From Noviherbaspirillum pedocola (GTDB lineage Bacteria > Pseudomonadota > Gammaproteobacteria > Burkholderiales > Burkholderiaceae_D): 64,000 nt of DNA. Shown one piece after another: positions 47,100 to 56,229 of the stretch (positions are counted from its first letter, which is position 1; each line of letters starts with the position of its first letter). The stretch covers positions 20,409 through 84,408 of the forward strand of contig NZ_JAEPBG010000022.1 of assembly GCF_016632335.1 (NCBI RefSeq), given 5' to 3'. The position numbers and the translations under genes are program-made. The notes beneath the pieces were generated by a model, which saw nothing but the letters and a program-made list of their open reading frames with translations, was not told the DNA's origin and did no database searches.

Positions 47100-48098
47100 T
47101 CAATTCACCGTGATGCTGGCCGCCTTGATGAGCGCCCTGGTGTCCTGGATTTCCTTCCTGACCGTGTTGCGCATCTCTTCGGGTGTGCCCGGCTCTGGCT
47201 CCGCGCCCGCCGCCAACAGCTGCTCCCGCACCTTCGGATCCTTCAGGACCGCGCTGACTTCGCTACCGACCCGGGCGACGATGTCAGGCGGCGTGGCGCC
47301 CGGCATCACTAGGCCGAACCAAGAAGCGAACTCAAAGCCGGGCACTCCGCCTTCGGCGATAGTCGGCAGCTCGGGCGCGACCGCGCTGCGCTTGGCCGTA
47401 GTCACTCCCAGCGCCTTCAGGTGCCCGGAGGCGATATACGGCTTGGCCGTGACCAGATCGAGGATGCCCGCTTGGATTTGTCCGGCGATCACGTCCACTG
47501 CCGCAGGACTGCTGCCCTTGTAGCCGATGTGCGTCATCTCGACCCCAGTCTTCTGCTTGAACAATTCCCCTGCCAGGTGCATGGCGGTTCCCGGGCCGGC
47601 GGTGCCGTAGCTCACCGCGCCCCGCTTGGATTTGGCGAATGCGATGAAATCCTGCACCGAATTAATGCCGAGCGAAGGATTGACGACGAGCACAATGGGA
47701 TTGTTCACCACCTTTGTCACCAGCGCGAGGTCTTTCAGCGGATCGTACGGCAGCTTGGGCATCAGGGTGACATTCGCGGTCAGGGCGCCCGATACGCCGA
47801 ATCCCATGGTGTGCCCGTCGGGAGTCGAATTCGCGACCGCTTCCACGCCCACCACTCCGCCGGCGCCGGCCCGGTTGTCCATCACCACCGGCTGCCCCAG
47901 CCGCTGCGACAGCGGCCGCGCAATGATGCGCGCGACGATGTCAGCCACGCCGCCCGGCGGAAAGCCGACGACGAAACGGATCGGCTTGTTCGGATATGCC
48001 GCGGCGGTTGCGGCGGAACCCGACTGCGCCATGGCAGACGGCGCGATGACGCCGAGGGCCGCGGCGGCAATCATCGAAATGAAATGTCTGCGCATCAT
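47100..48098 (-). CDS. tripartite tricarboxylate transporter-type solute-binding protein (Bug)
   Basis: A 332-residue periplasmic binding protein of the Bug/TctC family. The signal peptide (MMRRHFISMIAAAALGVIAP) precedes the mature start, and the family pattern FVVGFPPGGVADIVARIIA with RAGAGGVVGVEAV follows. Many Burkholderiales encode large numbers of orphan Bug proteins, and here no TctAB membrane partners are near. It is translated between the DUF35 protein and the ligase, so its ligand is probably the acid processed by this unit. Confidence 0.92.
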   Translation of the reverse strand: MMRRHFISMIAAAALGVIAPSAMAQSGSAATAAAYPNKPIRFVVGFPPGGVADIVARIIARPLSQRLGQPVVMDNRAGAGGVVGVEAVANSTPDGHTMGFGVSGALTANVTLMPKLPYDPLKDLALVTKVVNNPIVLVVNPSLGINSVQDFIAFAKSKRGAVSYGTAGPGTAMHLAGELFKQKTGVEMTHIGYKGSSPAAVDVIAGQIQAGILDLVTAKPYIASGHLKALGVTTAKRSAVAPELPTIAEGGVPGFEFASWFGLVMPGATPPDIVARVGSEVSAVLKDPKVREQLLAAGAEPEPGTPEEMRNTVRKEIQDTRALIKAASITVN

Positions 48099-48205
48099 GT
48101 GTCTCCTTTTATGTTTCGCACTTTTCTATGTCGTGCTTCATGTCGCGCTCGGATGCGGCGTGATTCGCCGTCAGGGGCCTTTCCTGGACGGGCAAGCGAT
48201 GTCCG

Positions 48206-48631
48206 CTATTCCAGCTCGAACGCCGGATATCGGGCATCGTTCGACGGAGTATCCCATGACAGCTTCACGCGGGCGCCGATGCGCGCCCGCTCGGCATTCG
48301 CACCCAGGATGTTGCCTAGAATGCGTACCCCTTCGTCAAGTTCGATGAGGGCCAGCGCAAGCGGAAGCCGGCCGTCGGCGCCCAACCCTTGCGTGCGCAG
48401 CACGGTATGCGCATAGACAGTTCCGGCTCCGGACACTTCGCGCCATTCGAGCTGCCGGCTTCCGGTGTACAGGCTCAGCGGCCGGGGAAAATGCTGGAAG
48501 CGCCCGCTCTGCGGGCAGTATTGGAGAAGCAGCTTGCCTTCCCGCGTGCCGCGCCAGAACGGCTCGGTATCGACGAAGCCTCCCGGCGCTGGAACCGCGC
48601 GCTTATCCGGTTTGTCCGTGGCGTTGGTCAT
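48206..48631 (-). CDS. DUF35/OB-fold protein, thiolase partner
   Basis: A 141-residue protein with an OB-fold domain in the C-terminal half (SGAGTVYAHTVLRTQG, GNILGANAERARIGARVKL). In the usual DUF35 proteins an N-terminal rubredoxin-like zinc ribbon has four Cys. Here the region reads YCPQSGRFQHFPRPLSLY with one Cys only, so zinc binding is unlikely. The gene overlaps the thiolase gene by four bases (ATGA). Such pairs form heteromers, for instance in steroid side-chain aldolases. Confidence 0.85.
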   Translation of the reverse strand: MTNATDKPDKRAVPAPGGFVDTEPFWRGTREGKLLLQYCPQSGRFQHFPRPLSLYTGSRQLEWREVSGAGTVYAHTVLRTQGLGADGRLPLALALIELDEGVRILGNILGANAERARIGARVKLSWDTPSNDARYPAFELE

Positions 48632-49800
48632 TGCGAAGCCTCCAGGATCATTGCCGCGCTGGTGGACCAGTTCCGGCCGTAGGGAATGACGCCGATGCCG
48701 GTGACCAGGGCGTTGCTCGGATCGGATACTTGGCGCGCGCCCGCCTGGCCGAAAAGCTGACGCACGGCCTCAGCCAGGTTCAATCCTCCGCCCGCCAACC
48801 CCGGTTGCCCAGCAGAAATCTGGCCGCCGCCGGTATTGAGGGGAAGCTTGCCGTCGAACGAAAGATCGGTGTCGAGGATGAAACGCGCCCCTTTGCCGGT
48901 CTCGCAAAAACCGAGCGCTTCGCATTGCATCTGGACCGCGATGGTGAAGTCGTCGTAGGGCTGGAACATCCGGATATCCGCCGGTTTCATCCCGGCCTTT
49001 TGAAACAGCCTTCCGCCGACATCGGAAAACCCGTTGCAGGTGATGTCGGGCAACGGATCGCGACCATTGAAATTGGTGAGCTCAGCGTACGCCAGCGGAA
49101 CGGCGAATCCGGACAGGCCAAGGTTCTTCGCTTCCGAGCGGGAGGTAACAAGAAAAGCGTTCGCGCCGTCGCAGAACATCACGCTGTCGAGGATGCGCAG
49201 CGGGTCGGCGATCGTCCGTGAACCGAGATATTCGTCCATGGAAAGCGGCTTGCGCAGCTTAGGCAACGCATTGTCGTTGAGCACCGCATGATCGCGCTGG
49301 ACCATCGCCACTTTCGCCAGCGCTTTCTCATCCAGTCCGTACTGATGGGCATAGCGGCTCATCAGCAGTCCGAAAGCCGCCGGCGGCCGGGCCGCAGCCT
49401 GCGGCTCCTGAAATTCCGGCCGCTGCGCGCCAAAGTCGGCGCGGTAGGCCGTGCTCGGCGCATCGGCCGACAGCACCACGGCGATTCTGCAATCGCCGTC
49501 GCGCACCGCAGCGATGGCGCGCATGATGCCGCTCAGCGCCGAGCATCCTCCGATGCCGCTCAGGTGCAGCCAGGTCGGCGTGATGCCGAGCGCCTCGCAC
49601 ATGTATGCGGCATAGAAAGGATTTGTTCCTTCGCTCAATGCCGCAGTGACCGACAGGCCGTCGATATCCTCGATGCGAATTCCGGTGGATTGCGCCAGCG
49701 CCGCGAGCGCCTCGCCCGCGAGGTCGTAGGCGCTGCGCCCCGTCTTGAAGCGATTCGGAATTTCCGCGTACCCCGCGATACCGAAGTCATGCTGCTTCAT
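48628..49800 (-). CDS. thiolase-like protein lacking the catalytic His
   Basis: A 390-residue thiolase-fold protein of the SCP-x type. It has SGIGGCSALSG at the first active-site loop, PYDDFTIAVQMQCEALGF, and KLPLNTGGGQISAGQPG. In ordinary thiolases the last motif ends in GHP with the catalytic His; here it is GQP. No Cys is seen in the C-terminal loop that supplies the acid-base Cys. The enzyme probably does not do normal thiolysis and may be an aldolase or a structural partner, as in Ltp2-DUF35 enzymes. It is first in its unit, divergent from the LysR gene at 49966. Confidence 0.9.
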   Translation of the reverse strand: MKQHDFGIAGYAEIPNRFKTGRSAYDLAGEALAALAQSTGIRIEDIDGLSVTAALSEGTNPFYAAYMCEALGITPTWLHLSGIGGCSALSGIMRAIAAVRDGDCRIAVVLSADAPSTAYRADFGAQRPEFQEPQAAARPPAAFGLLMSRYAHQYGLDEKALAKVAMVQRDHAVLNDNALPKLRKPLSMDEYLGSRTIADPLRILDSVMFCDGANAFLVTSRSEAKNLGLSGFAVPLAYAELTNFNGRDPLPDITCNGFSDVGGRLFQKAGMKPADIRMFQPYDDFTIAVQMQCEALGFCETGKGARFILDTDLSFDGKLPLNTGGGQISAGQPGLAGGGLNLAEAVRQLFGQAGARQVSDPSNALVTGIGVIPYGRNWSTSAAMILEASQ

Positions 49801-49930
49801 GCCTTGGCCCCTTTCGATGGAAGCACCCGGGAAGCCCGGAAGCTCGTGGATATCTCTCCGCGCGCATGCCTGATGCCGGCGGGTTCATTTGCTGATCGTA
49901 TTTCACGTCCCGGCAAAAGTATAGAATCAA

Positions 49931-49948
49931 AAATGGAATTTTCCATTT
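49931..49948. promoter_or_regulatory. perfect inverted repeat between thiolase and LysR genes
   Basis: AAATGGAA (49931-49938) and TTCCATTT (49941-49948) are exact inverse complements with two bases between. It lies 18 bases before the LysR start and in the divergent promoter region, so it is a likely operator for both directions. Confidence 0.65.
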
Positions 49949-49965
49949 CATTTTTGGGCATCAAA

Positions 49966-50874
49966 ATGAAGAACCCGCTCGATCTAAACACACTGATGCT
50001 GTTTCACGAGGTCGTGAGAACCGGCAGCCTGGCTGGCGCCAGCCAGCGCCTGGGCATGCCCCGCTCCACCTTGAGTCGCAGACTCGGGCAGCTGGAAAAA
50101 GAGATGGGCGCCCTGCTGCTGAAGAAAAGCACGCGCAAGCTCGCCGCGACCGACATCGGCCTGTCCCTGTACGAGCATTGCGAACGCATCGCATCGGAAG
50201 CCGCGGAAGTCCGGGAAAAGGCTTCGCGCATGCAGACCGAGCTGCACGGCACGCTGCGGGTCGCGCTGCCGATCGAGTTCGGCACCGCGTGGCTAGGAAA
50301 AGCCGTGTCGGAGTTCGCTATCAGGCATCCGGACATGCATATCGAAATCGATGTCAGTGGGCGCGTCGTGGATCTGATCGACGAGTCGGTCGACATCGCC
50401 ATCGCTTTCGGCCAGCCGAAGGAATCGCGCCTTGCCCAGCGACGCCTGGGTTCGATCAGCTCGGGAATCTATGCCAGTCCGGCCTATCTCGAGCGACGTG
50501 GCGCTCCGCAGGCGCTGGGCGATATCCTCGCGCACGACTGCGTCGTCACCGAGATCCAGCAGCGGGAAGGCGTATGGCTGGTCCGCAGCCAGAATACCCG
50601 TCGCAGCGTGCGCGTGAACGGACGCGTCCGCGTCAACAGCATCCGGCTGGCCCGCGAGCTGGTGATCGGCGGGACCGGACTCGGGCTGCTGCCGCACATG
50701 ATGTGTGCGAACTACCTAGCGTCCTCCCGCCTGGTGCGCGTGCTTCCCTCCTGGAACAGCCCGACCTTGCCAGTAGTGGCGCTTTTCCTGTCGCGCCACA
50801 GGGTTCCGAAGAGAACGCGGGTTTTCCTCGACTTTGTGGCCGAGCAGCTCACCTTGCAACAGGCGCCGGCATAG
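49966..50874 (+). CDS. LysR-family transcriptional regulator
   Basis: A 302-residue LysR regulator. Residues about 5-65 are the winged helix-turn-helix (TGSLAGASQRLGMPRSTLSR), followed by an effector domain. The start is ATG 49966 (MKNPLDLNTLMLFHEVV); the frame is open far upstream, but that overlaps the thiolase gene on the other strand. It is divergent from the thiolase unit and reads toward the ketopantoate-reductase-like gene. It probably regulates both. Confidence 0.92.
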   Translation: MKNPLDLNTLMLFHEVVRTGSLAGASQRLGMPRSTLSRRLGQLEKEMGALLLKKSTRKLAATDIGLSLYEHCERIASEAAEVREKASRMQTELHGTLRVALPIEFGTAWLGKAVSEFAIRHPDMHIEIDVSGRVVDLIDESVDIAIAFGQPKESRLAQRRLGSISSGIYASPAYLERRGAPQALGDILAHDCVVTEIQQREGVWLVRSQNTRRSVRVNGRVRVNSIRLARELVIGGTGLGLLPHMMCANYLASSRLVRVLPSWNSPTLPVVALFLSRHRVPKRTRVFLDFVAEQLTLQQAPA

Positions 50875-50989
50875 CCCCGGGCCGCAGTGTCCAGGGAAAC
50901 GGCCTGCGGTGTACCATGACGCTTCCCGGATCGGGCTCAGCTTTCGCGCCCCACCGGAATACGATGAACGCAATGCGGAGAATCAGCGC

Positions 50990-51979
50990 ATGAAAGTTTG
51001 CATCTATGGCGCGGGCGCGATCGGCGGTTATCTTGGGGCGAGACTGCACGGCGGTGGGCATGACGTCACCCTGATCGCCCGGGGCGCGCACCTGGACGCG
51101 ATACGGCGCAACGGGCTGACCTTGCGCACACCGCACGATACCCGAAGCGTGCAAATCCACGCGACCGACCGGCCCGCGCAGGCGGAGCCCCAGGAAGCAG
51201 TCTTCGTTACCGTCAAGGCAAGCGGACTGGAGCCGGTCGCGGCGTCGCTGGCGCCTCTTCTGACTCCGCGCACCCCGGTGGTCTTCATCGGCAACGGCCT
51301 GCCCTGGTGGTATTTCCTGGAGCGCCGGGACGAAGAAGTGAAGATTGCCGGGCTGTCGCCGGTCGCGGACGCGATGTTGCGCGTCGTGCGGCCAGAGAAC
51401 GTGGTCGGCGGCGTCATGGGCATTCCGTGTTCGGTTCTGGAACCAGGCGTAGTGCAGGTGCAGGACGAATCGGCGAAGATGGGCGGACTGGTCCTTGGGG
51501 CCGCGAGCGCGCGCTCGAATCAGCAGGCCGCGGAGCTGGCGCGGCGCTTAAGCGAAAGCGGCGTTCCGGCGCGGGCGGTGGACGATATCCGGCCCGAGGT
51601 CTGGAAAAAACTCGCTGCCAACGTAGGAAGCGGACCGCTCAGCGTATTGACGCAGGCGCCACTGAATGTGCTTTTCCGGAACCCGTATTGCTGCCGGCTT
51701 CGCATGCTGGTGCAGCGCGAGATCATCGCCATAGCAGCCGCGATGGGCTGCCACATCGAATACGATGTCAAAAAATCGCTGCAGGCGGCCGCGTCGGTCC
51801 GCCACCTGCCGAGCATGCTGCAGGACCTTTTGGCAGGCAGACCGCTGGAGACCGGCGTTCTGCTCGACGCGCCGCTGAACCTGGCCAGGCACAAGGGCGT
51901 GCCGGCGCCGATCCTGGAAATGCTGGCGGAACTCACCAAGACCCGCGCGCTTGCGCGAAGCGATCAACCCCAACATTGA
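50990..51979 (+). CDS. ketopantoate reductase family (PanE/ApbA-like) oxidoreductase
   Basis: A 329-residue NADP-dependent oxidoreductase. The cofactor motif KVCIYGAGAIGGYLGARL starts the protein, and RPEVWKKLAANVGSGPLSVL holds the catalytic Lys and the Asn of the family. Many PanE paralogues in catabolic clusters reduce 2-keto acids other than ketopantoate. The start is ATG 50990 with GGAG upstream. It sits between the LysR gene and a class II aldolase, with 11 bases to the latter, so the two probably work on the same hydroxy- or keto-compound. Confidence 0.9.
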   Translation: MKVCIYGAGAIGGYLGARLHGGGHDVTLIARGAHLDAIRRNGLTLRTPHDTRSVQIHATDRPAQAEPQEAVFVTVKASGLEPVAASLAPLLTPRTPVVFIGNGLPWWYFLERRDEEVKIAGLSPVADAMLRVVRPENVVGGVMGIPCSVLEPGVVQVQDESAKMGGLVLGAASARSNQQAAELARRLSESGVPARAVDDIRPEVWKKLAANVGSGPLSVLTQAPLNVLFRNPYCCRLRMLVQREIIAIAAAMGCHIEYDVKKSLQAAASVRHLPSMLQDLLAGRPLETGVLLDAPLNLARHKGVPAPILEMLAELTKTRALARSDQPQH

Positions 51980-51990
51980 AAGGAAGCATC

Positions 51991-52824
51991 ATGAGTTCGA
52001 TTCCCCACTTGGCGGACCAAGTGCCCGGGTCTTCCGAGCGATCCTTACGTGGTCGGGTGCCAGACGAAGAATGGCGCACGCGGGTAGACCTCGCCGCATG
52101 CTATCGCCTGGTCGCCCAGTACGGCATGACCGATCTCATCTACAACCACATCACCGCCAAGGTGCCGGGAAGCAAGGACCATTTCCTTATCAATCCCTAC
52201 GGCCTTCTCTACGAGGAGATCACCGCGTCGAGCCTGCTGAAGATCGACCTGGACGGAAACATCGTGGGGGAACGTGACGGCGGCTACGGCATCAACCATG
52301 CCGGCTACATCATCCATAGCGCCATCCATGCCGCCCGGCACGACGTCGGATGCATACTGCATACGCATACCCGCGCCGGCATCACGGTGGCCTCGATGAA
52401 ATGCGGCCTCGCGCCGCTTACGCAGCCGGCCCTTCGCTTTTACGGCCGCGCCAGCTACCACGATTTCGAAGGGCCAGCCGTGGAGTTAGGCGAAAAGGAG
52501 CGCCTGGTCGCTGACCTGGGAATGAATAACGTCCTCATCCTGCGCAATCACGGGTTGCTCACTTGCGCGCCCACGATCGCGGAAGCGTTCCTTCTGATGC
52601 AGCGCCTGGAAACCGCTTGCAAAATCCAGGTCGACCTCATGTCGTCGAACGCGGAACTGGTGGAAATCCCGCCTGAAGTCAGAGAGAAATCCGCGAAGGT
52701 ATTCTCCCCTCCCACGGTCGTCAAAGAGGGCGCCGAAGGCAAGCTCGGCGACTGGAACGGCATGCGCGAATGGAAGGCGCTGCTTCGTTCACTCGGCAGG
52801 CGCGATCCTTCGTACCGTGAGTAA
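51991..52824 (+). CDS. class II aldolase/adducin family protein
   Basis: A 277-residue class II aldolase-fold protein. The metal-binding His residues are in ILHTHTRAGITVAS (about residue 117) and LRNHGLL (about residue 179). YNHITAKVPG is the phosphate or substrate loop. It cleaves or forms a carbon-carbon bond, or decarboxylates, using a divalent metal. The start is ATG 51991 with AAAGGAAG upstream. It is co-transcribed with the PanE-like gene and followed by the IS element. Confidence 0.9.
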   Translation: MSSIPHLADQVPGSSERSLRGRVPDEEWRTRVDLAACYRLVAQYGMTDLIYNHITAKVPGSKDHFLINPYGLLYEEITASSLLKIDLDGNIVGERDGGYGINHAGYIIHSAIHAARHDVGCILHTHTRAGITVASMKCGLAPLTQPALRFYGRASYHDFEGPAVELGEKERLVADLGMNNVLILRNHGLLTCAPTIAEAFLLMQRLETACKIQVDLMSSNAELVEIPPEVREKSAKVFSPPTVVKEGAEGKLGDWNGMREWKALLRSLGRRDPSYRE

Positions 52825-52900
52825 ACGTCGCCGCGCGAATCCACTCTGAAGGGTATGCCGCGCTCAACGGAGTCACGCCCCATGAGAGCTCGACGACTAC

Positions 52901-54268
52901 GTGGCAAAACAGAATCCCGTCCGAGTAATCGACGTCTTTGTCGACGAATTGGATTTGGCCGCGTTGGGTTTTGAAGGAGTAGCGCCTGCCGACACGGGAC
53001 GGCCTGCCTATCATCCTTCCGACCTGCTGAAAATCTACATATACAGCTACTTGAACCGCATTCAATCCAGCCGCCGCCTGGAATGCGAGGTCCAGCGCAA
53101 TATTGAATTGATGTGGCTGACTGGCCGGTTGACTCCCAACTTCAAGACGATCGCAAACTTCCGCAAGGACAACGGCATCGGCATACGAAACGTCTGTCAG
53201 CAGTTCATCATGCTGTGCAGGAATCTGGACCTGTTCACCCATCAACTCATCGCCATCGATGGCAGCAAGTTCAAGGCCGTCAATAACCGCGACCGGAACT
53301 TCACCAGGGCGAAGATCCAGGCCCGCCTGAAGCAAATCGAGGAAAGTATCGAGCGTTACCTCAGCATGCTCGACACAGCGGATCGTACAGAGCCTGCAGA
53401 GGCACCTGCAAGGCGGCGCGACTACAGGACAAGATCACGCTTTTGAAGCGACAGATGCAGCACTTGAAGAAAGTGGAGGAACGTCTTCAGGACGCGCCGG
53501 ATCAGCAGCTATCGCTGACCGATCCGGATGCTCGTTCCATGGCCACCAGCGGCCGCGGCACGGGGGATGGTTGGCTACAACGTGCAGATCGCTGTCGATA
53601 CCGCCCATCACCTTATCTTTGCCCACGAAGTGACGAATGTCGGCAATGACCGGGCCCAGTTGGCGAAGATGTCCGAACAGGCACGAGAAGCCACGGGCAT
53701 CAAGCAGCTAACGGTCGTTGCAGACCGAGGATACTTCAGTGGTGAGGAAGTCCTGGCCTGCGACCAGGCTGGCATCACTGCATACGTTTCCAAACCACTC
53801 ACATCTGGCGCCAAGGCTAACGGCCGATTCGGCAAGCAAGACTTCGTGTATATGCCAAATCGAGATGAATACCGCTGTCCTGCCGGTTATTCAATGACTC
53901 GCCGCTTTGACACTGCTGGCAGTGGCCTAGTCTTGAATGTGTACGCAACACCAGCGTGTAGACGCTGCCTGCTCAAACCGCAGTGTACGACTGGTCCAGA
54001 GCGCCGTATCAGACGCTGGGAGCATGAAGCAGTCATTGACGCGATGCAGGAACGGCTCAGTAAGGCGCCTGAGCAAATGCGCTTGCGACGACAAACGGTG
54101 GAGCATCCGTTCGGCACACTCAAGGCGTGGATGGGTGCAACGCACTTTTTAACGAAGACGCTTGATCGAGTCAGCACCGAAATGAGCCTGCATGTGCTTG
54201 CTTACAACTTCAAACGGCTTCTGAATATCATGGGCAGCGAGCTGATGCGGAAAGTTGCTGCGGCCTGA
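52901..54268 (+). pseudogene. IS1182-type transposase, two frameshifts
   Basis: The reading frame starts with GTG at 52901 and encodes an IS1182-family transposase (GRPAYHPSDLLKIYIYSYLN, TPNFKTIANFRKDNGIG, IAIDGSKFKAVN, then GYNVQIAVDTAHH, VVADRGYFSGEE and HPFGTLKAW). The DDE residues can all be seen. The frame shifts by one base in the region 53400-53420 and back at the run of five G at 53562-53566, so about 45-50 residues between are read in another frame. The frame-restored protein would have about 455 residues. Either the gene is inactive or the two indels are assembly errors. Terminal inverted repeats could not be identified with certainty. Confidence 0.85.
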
Positions 54269-54489
54269 CCGGCCTTCGACAGCAAACCGCTCCTTGCGCC
54301 CCAGTAGACCAGTTCACTCTGCGGCCAGAGCTCTACCAATGCCGCATTGCTTCCTTTGCTTCTGTTTTTACACGGCCTAGACCCAGAGCAGCCGGTCGGC
54401 CGGACATGTCTATGGCCGGGTATCGCTATTGAGCGGACGTTGACCACACATGATTCTTTATTTTTCGAGCGACTTGCCGAACGCCAAAA

Positions 54490-54591
54490 TCAACACCGCC
54501 TCGCGGAGCGCGCCGTTGCGATGGCGAACGGCAGAATCAGCAGCCAGAGGAGGAAGACTTGCGGCGTGTCATCGGCTTGTCTGATTAGCAC
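54490..54591 (-). CDS. possible small membrane peptide after the ligase gene, 33 aa
   Basis: A GTG-initiated frame begins one base after the stop of the ligase gene and encodes 33 residues with one hydrophobic stretch (VFLLWLLILPFAIAT). An ATG that overlaps the ligase stop gives only 8 codons in another frame, which suggests a frameshifted remnant of a longer gene. It has no good ribosome site. It is either a small membrane peptide or a degraded one. Confidence 0.3.
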   Translation of the reverse strand: MLIRQADDTPQVFLLWLLILPFAIATARSARRC

Positions 54592-56229
54592 TCATTCCAG
54601 CGCAGCGGTCGAATTCGCCTGCTGGCGCAGCGAAAATTTCTGGATCTTGCCGGTCGAGGTCTTGGGTATTTCGCCAAAGATCACGGCCTTCGGCACCTTG
54701 AATCCGGCAAGATGCGCCTTGCAATGCGCGATCAGTTCGTCGGCGCTGACGCTGCTGCCGGGGCGCGGCTCGATGAAAGCGCAGGGCACTTCGCCCCATA
54801 TCGGGTCCGGTCGCGCGACGACTGCGGCAGCCAGCACCGCCGGATGCCGGTACAGCACGTCCTCGACCTCGATGCTCGAGATGTTCTCGCCGCCCGAGAT
54901 GATGATGTCCTTGCTGCGGTCCTTGATCTTCACATAGCCATCCGGATGCATCACCGCGAGATCCCCGGTATGGAACCAGCCGCCAGCGAACGCGGCTTCG
55001 GTTGCTTCCGGGTTCTTCAGGTAGCCCTTCATCGTGATGTTCCCACGGAACATGATCTCGCCCATCGTCTCGCCGTCGGCCGGCACCGGCTGCATCGTAG
55101 CTGGGTCGAGTACCGCGACGGCTTCCTGCAAGTGGTAGCGCACGCCTTGTCTCGCATTCAGGCGCGCGCGCTCCCCAATGTCGACAGCGTCCCATTCCGA
55201 ATGCTTCACGCATACCGCGGCCGGGCCGTACACCTCGGTCAGGCCGTAGACATGGGTAAGGTCAAAGCCCATCTTCTCCATGCCCTCAATCATCGCCGCC
55301 GGCGGCGCGGCGCCGGCAACCATCGCACTGACGCGCTGGCTGATTCCGGCCTTCATCGAATCGGGCGCATTCAGCAGCAGACTGTGCACGATCGGCGCGG
55401 CGCAGTAATGGGTGACATGATGCTCGCGCATCAGGTCGAACACGACAGCAGCCTCGATCTTGCGCAGGCAGACATTGACGCCTGCGCGCGCGGCAATGGT
55501 CCACGGGAAGCACCAACCATTGCAGTGGAACATCGGTAGCGTCCACAGGTAGACCGGGTGTTTCGGCATGTCCCATTCAAGAACGTTCGACACCGCGTTC
55601 ATGTACGCGCCGCGGTGATGGTAGACCACGCCTTTCGGATCGCCGGTGGTGCCGGAGGTGTAGTTCAGGCAGATCGCCTGCCATTCGTCGGCAGGGCCTT
55701 GCCATGCGTAGCCAGGATCGCCGCCGGCGAGGAAGTCTTCATATTCGATCGAGCCAATACATTCGCCGGCGCCGGTGTATTCCGGGTCGTCGACATCGAT
55801 GACGAGCGGTGCACGCGCGCACTGTGCGAGCGCTTCGCGCATCACGCCGGCATACTCGCGATCCACGATGACGACCTTCGCTTCGCCGTGTTCCAGCATG
55901 AAAGCGAGGGCGGTCGCATCGAGCCGCGTATTCAGCGTATTGAGCACCGCGCCGGACATTGGCACGCCGAAGTGCGCTTCGACCATTGGCGGCGTATTGG
56001 GCAGCATTACCGCCACCGTATCGCCGAGTCCGATTCCGCGTGCAGCCAGCGCGCTGGCCAGACGCCGGCAGCGAGCATAGGTGTCGGACCAGGTCCGCCG
56101 CAGCGCGCCATGCACGATCGCTGGCCTACCAGGGTAGACCGCCGCGGCGCGCTCAAGCAAGCTCAATGGGGTGACGGGCGTGTAGTTGGCGGGATTGCGG
56201 TCCAGCCCGGTATCGAAAATGTTCGCCAT
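54592..56229 (-). CDS. AMP-forming acyl-CoA ligase
   Basis: A 545-residue ligase of the AlkK/DmdB-like branch. The P-loop is YTSGTTGDPKGVVYHH, the adenylation motif VYGLTEVYG, the hinge KDRSKDIIISGGENI, and the catalytic Lys is in KTSTGKIQKFSL. The start is ATG 56229 (MANIFDTGLDRNPANYTPVT) with GGAG ten bases upstream; the frame is open leftwards for 47 codons of no clear meaning. It is downstream of the aldehyde dehydrogenase gene by 375 bases. It may activate the acid that the dehydrogenase makes. Confidence 0.92.
   Translation of the reverse strand: MANIFDTGLDRNPANYTPVTPLSLLERAAAVYPGRPAIVHGALRRTWSDTYARCRRLASALAARGIGLGDTVAVMLPNTPPMVEAHFGVPMSGAVLNTLNTRLDATALAFMLEHGEAKVVIVDREYAGVMREALAQCARAPLVIDVDDPEYTGAGECIGSIEYEDFLAGGDPGYAWQGPADEWQAICLNYTSGTTGDPKGVVYHHRGAYMNAVSNVLEWDMPKHPVYLWTLPMFHCNGWCFPWTIAARAGVNVCLRKIEAAVVFDLMREHHVTHYCAAPIVHSLLLNAPDSMKAGISQRVSAMVAGAAPPAAMIEGMEKMGFDLTHVYGLTEVYGPAAVCVKHSEWDAVDIGERARLNARQGVRYHLQEAVAVLDPATMQPVPADGETMGEIMFRGNITMKGYLKNPEATEAAFAGGWFHTGDLAVMHPDGYVKIKDRSKDIIISGGENISSIEVEDVLYRHPAVLAAAVVARPDPIWGEVPCAFIEPRPGSSVSADELIAHCKAHLAGFKVPKAVIFGEIPKTSTGKIQKFSLRQQANSTAALE

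Noticed and set aside
52825..52900. Possible terminal inverted repeat of the IS1182-type element (GTGGCAAAACAGAA against GTGTAAAAACAGAA after 54340).
   Set aside because: The left part overlaps the transposase start and the match is short, so the element's ends are left undefined.
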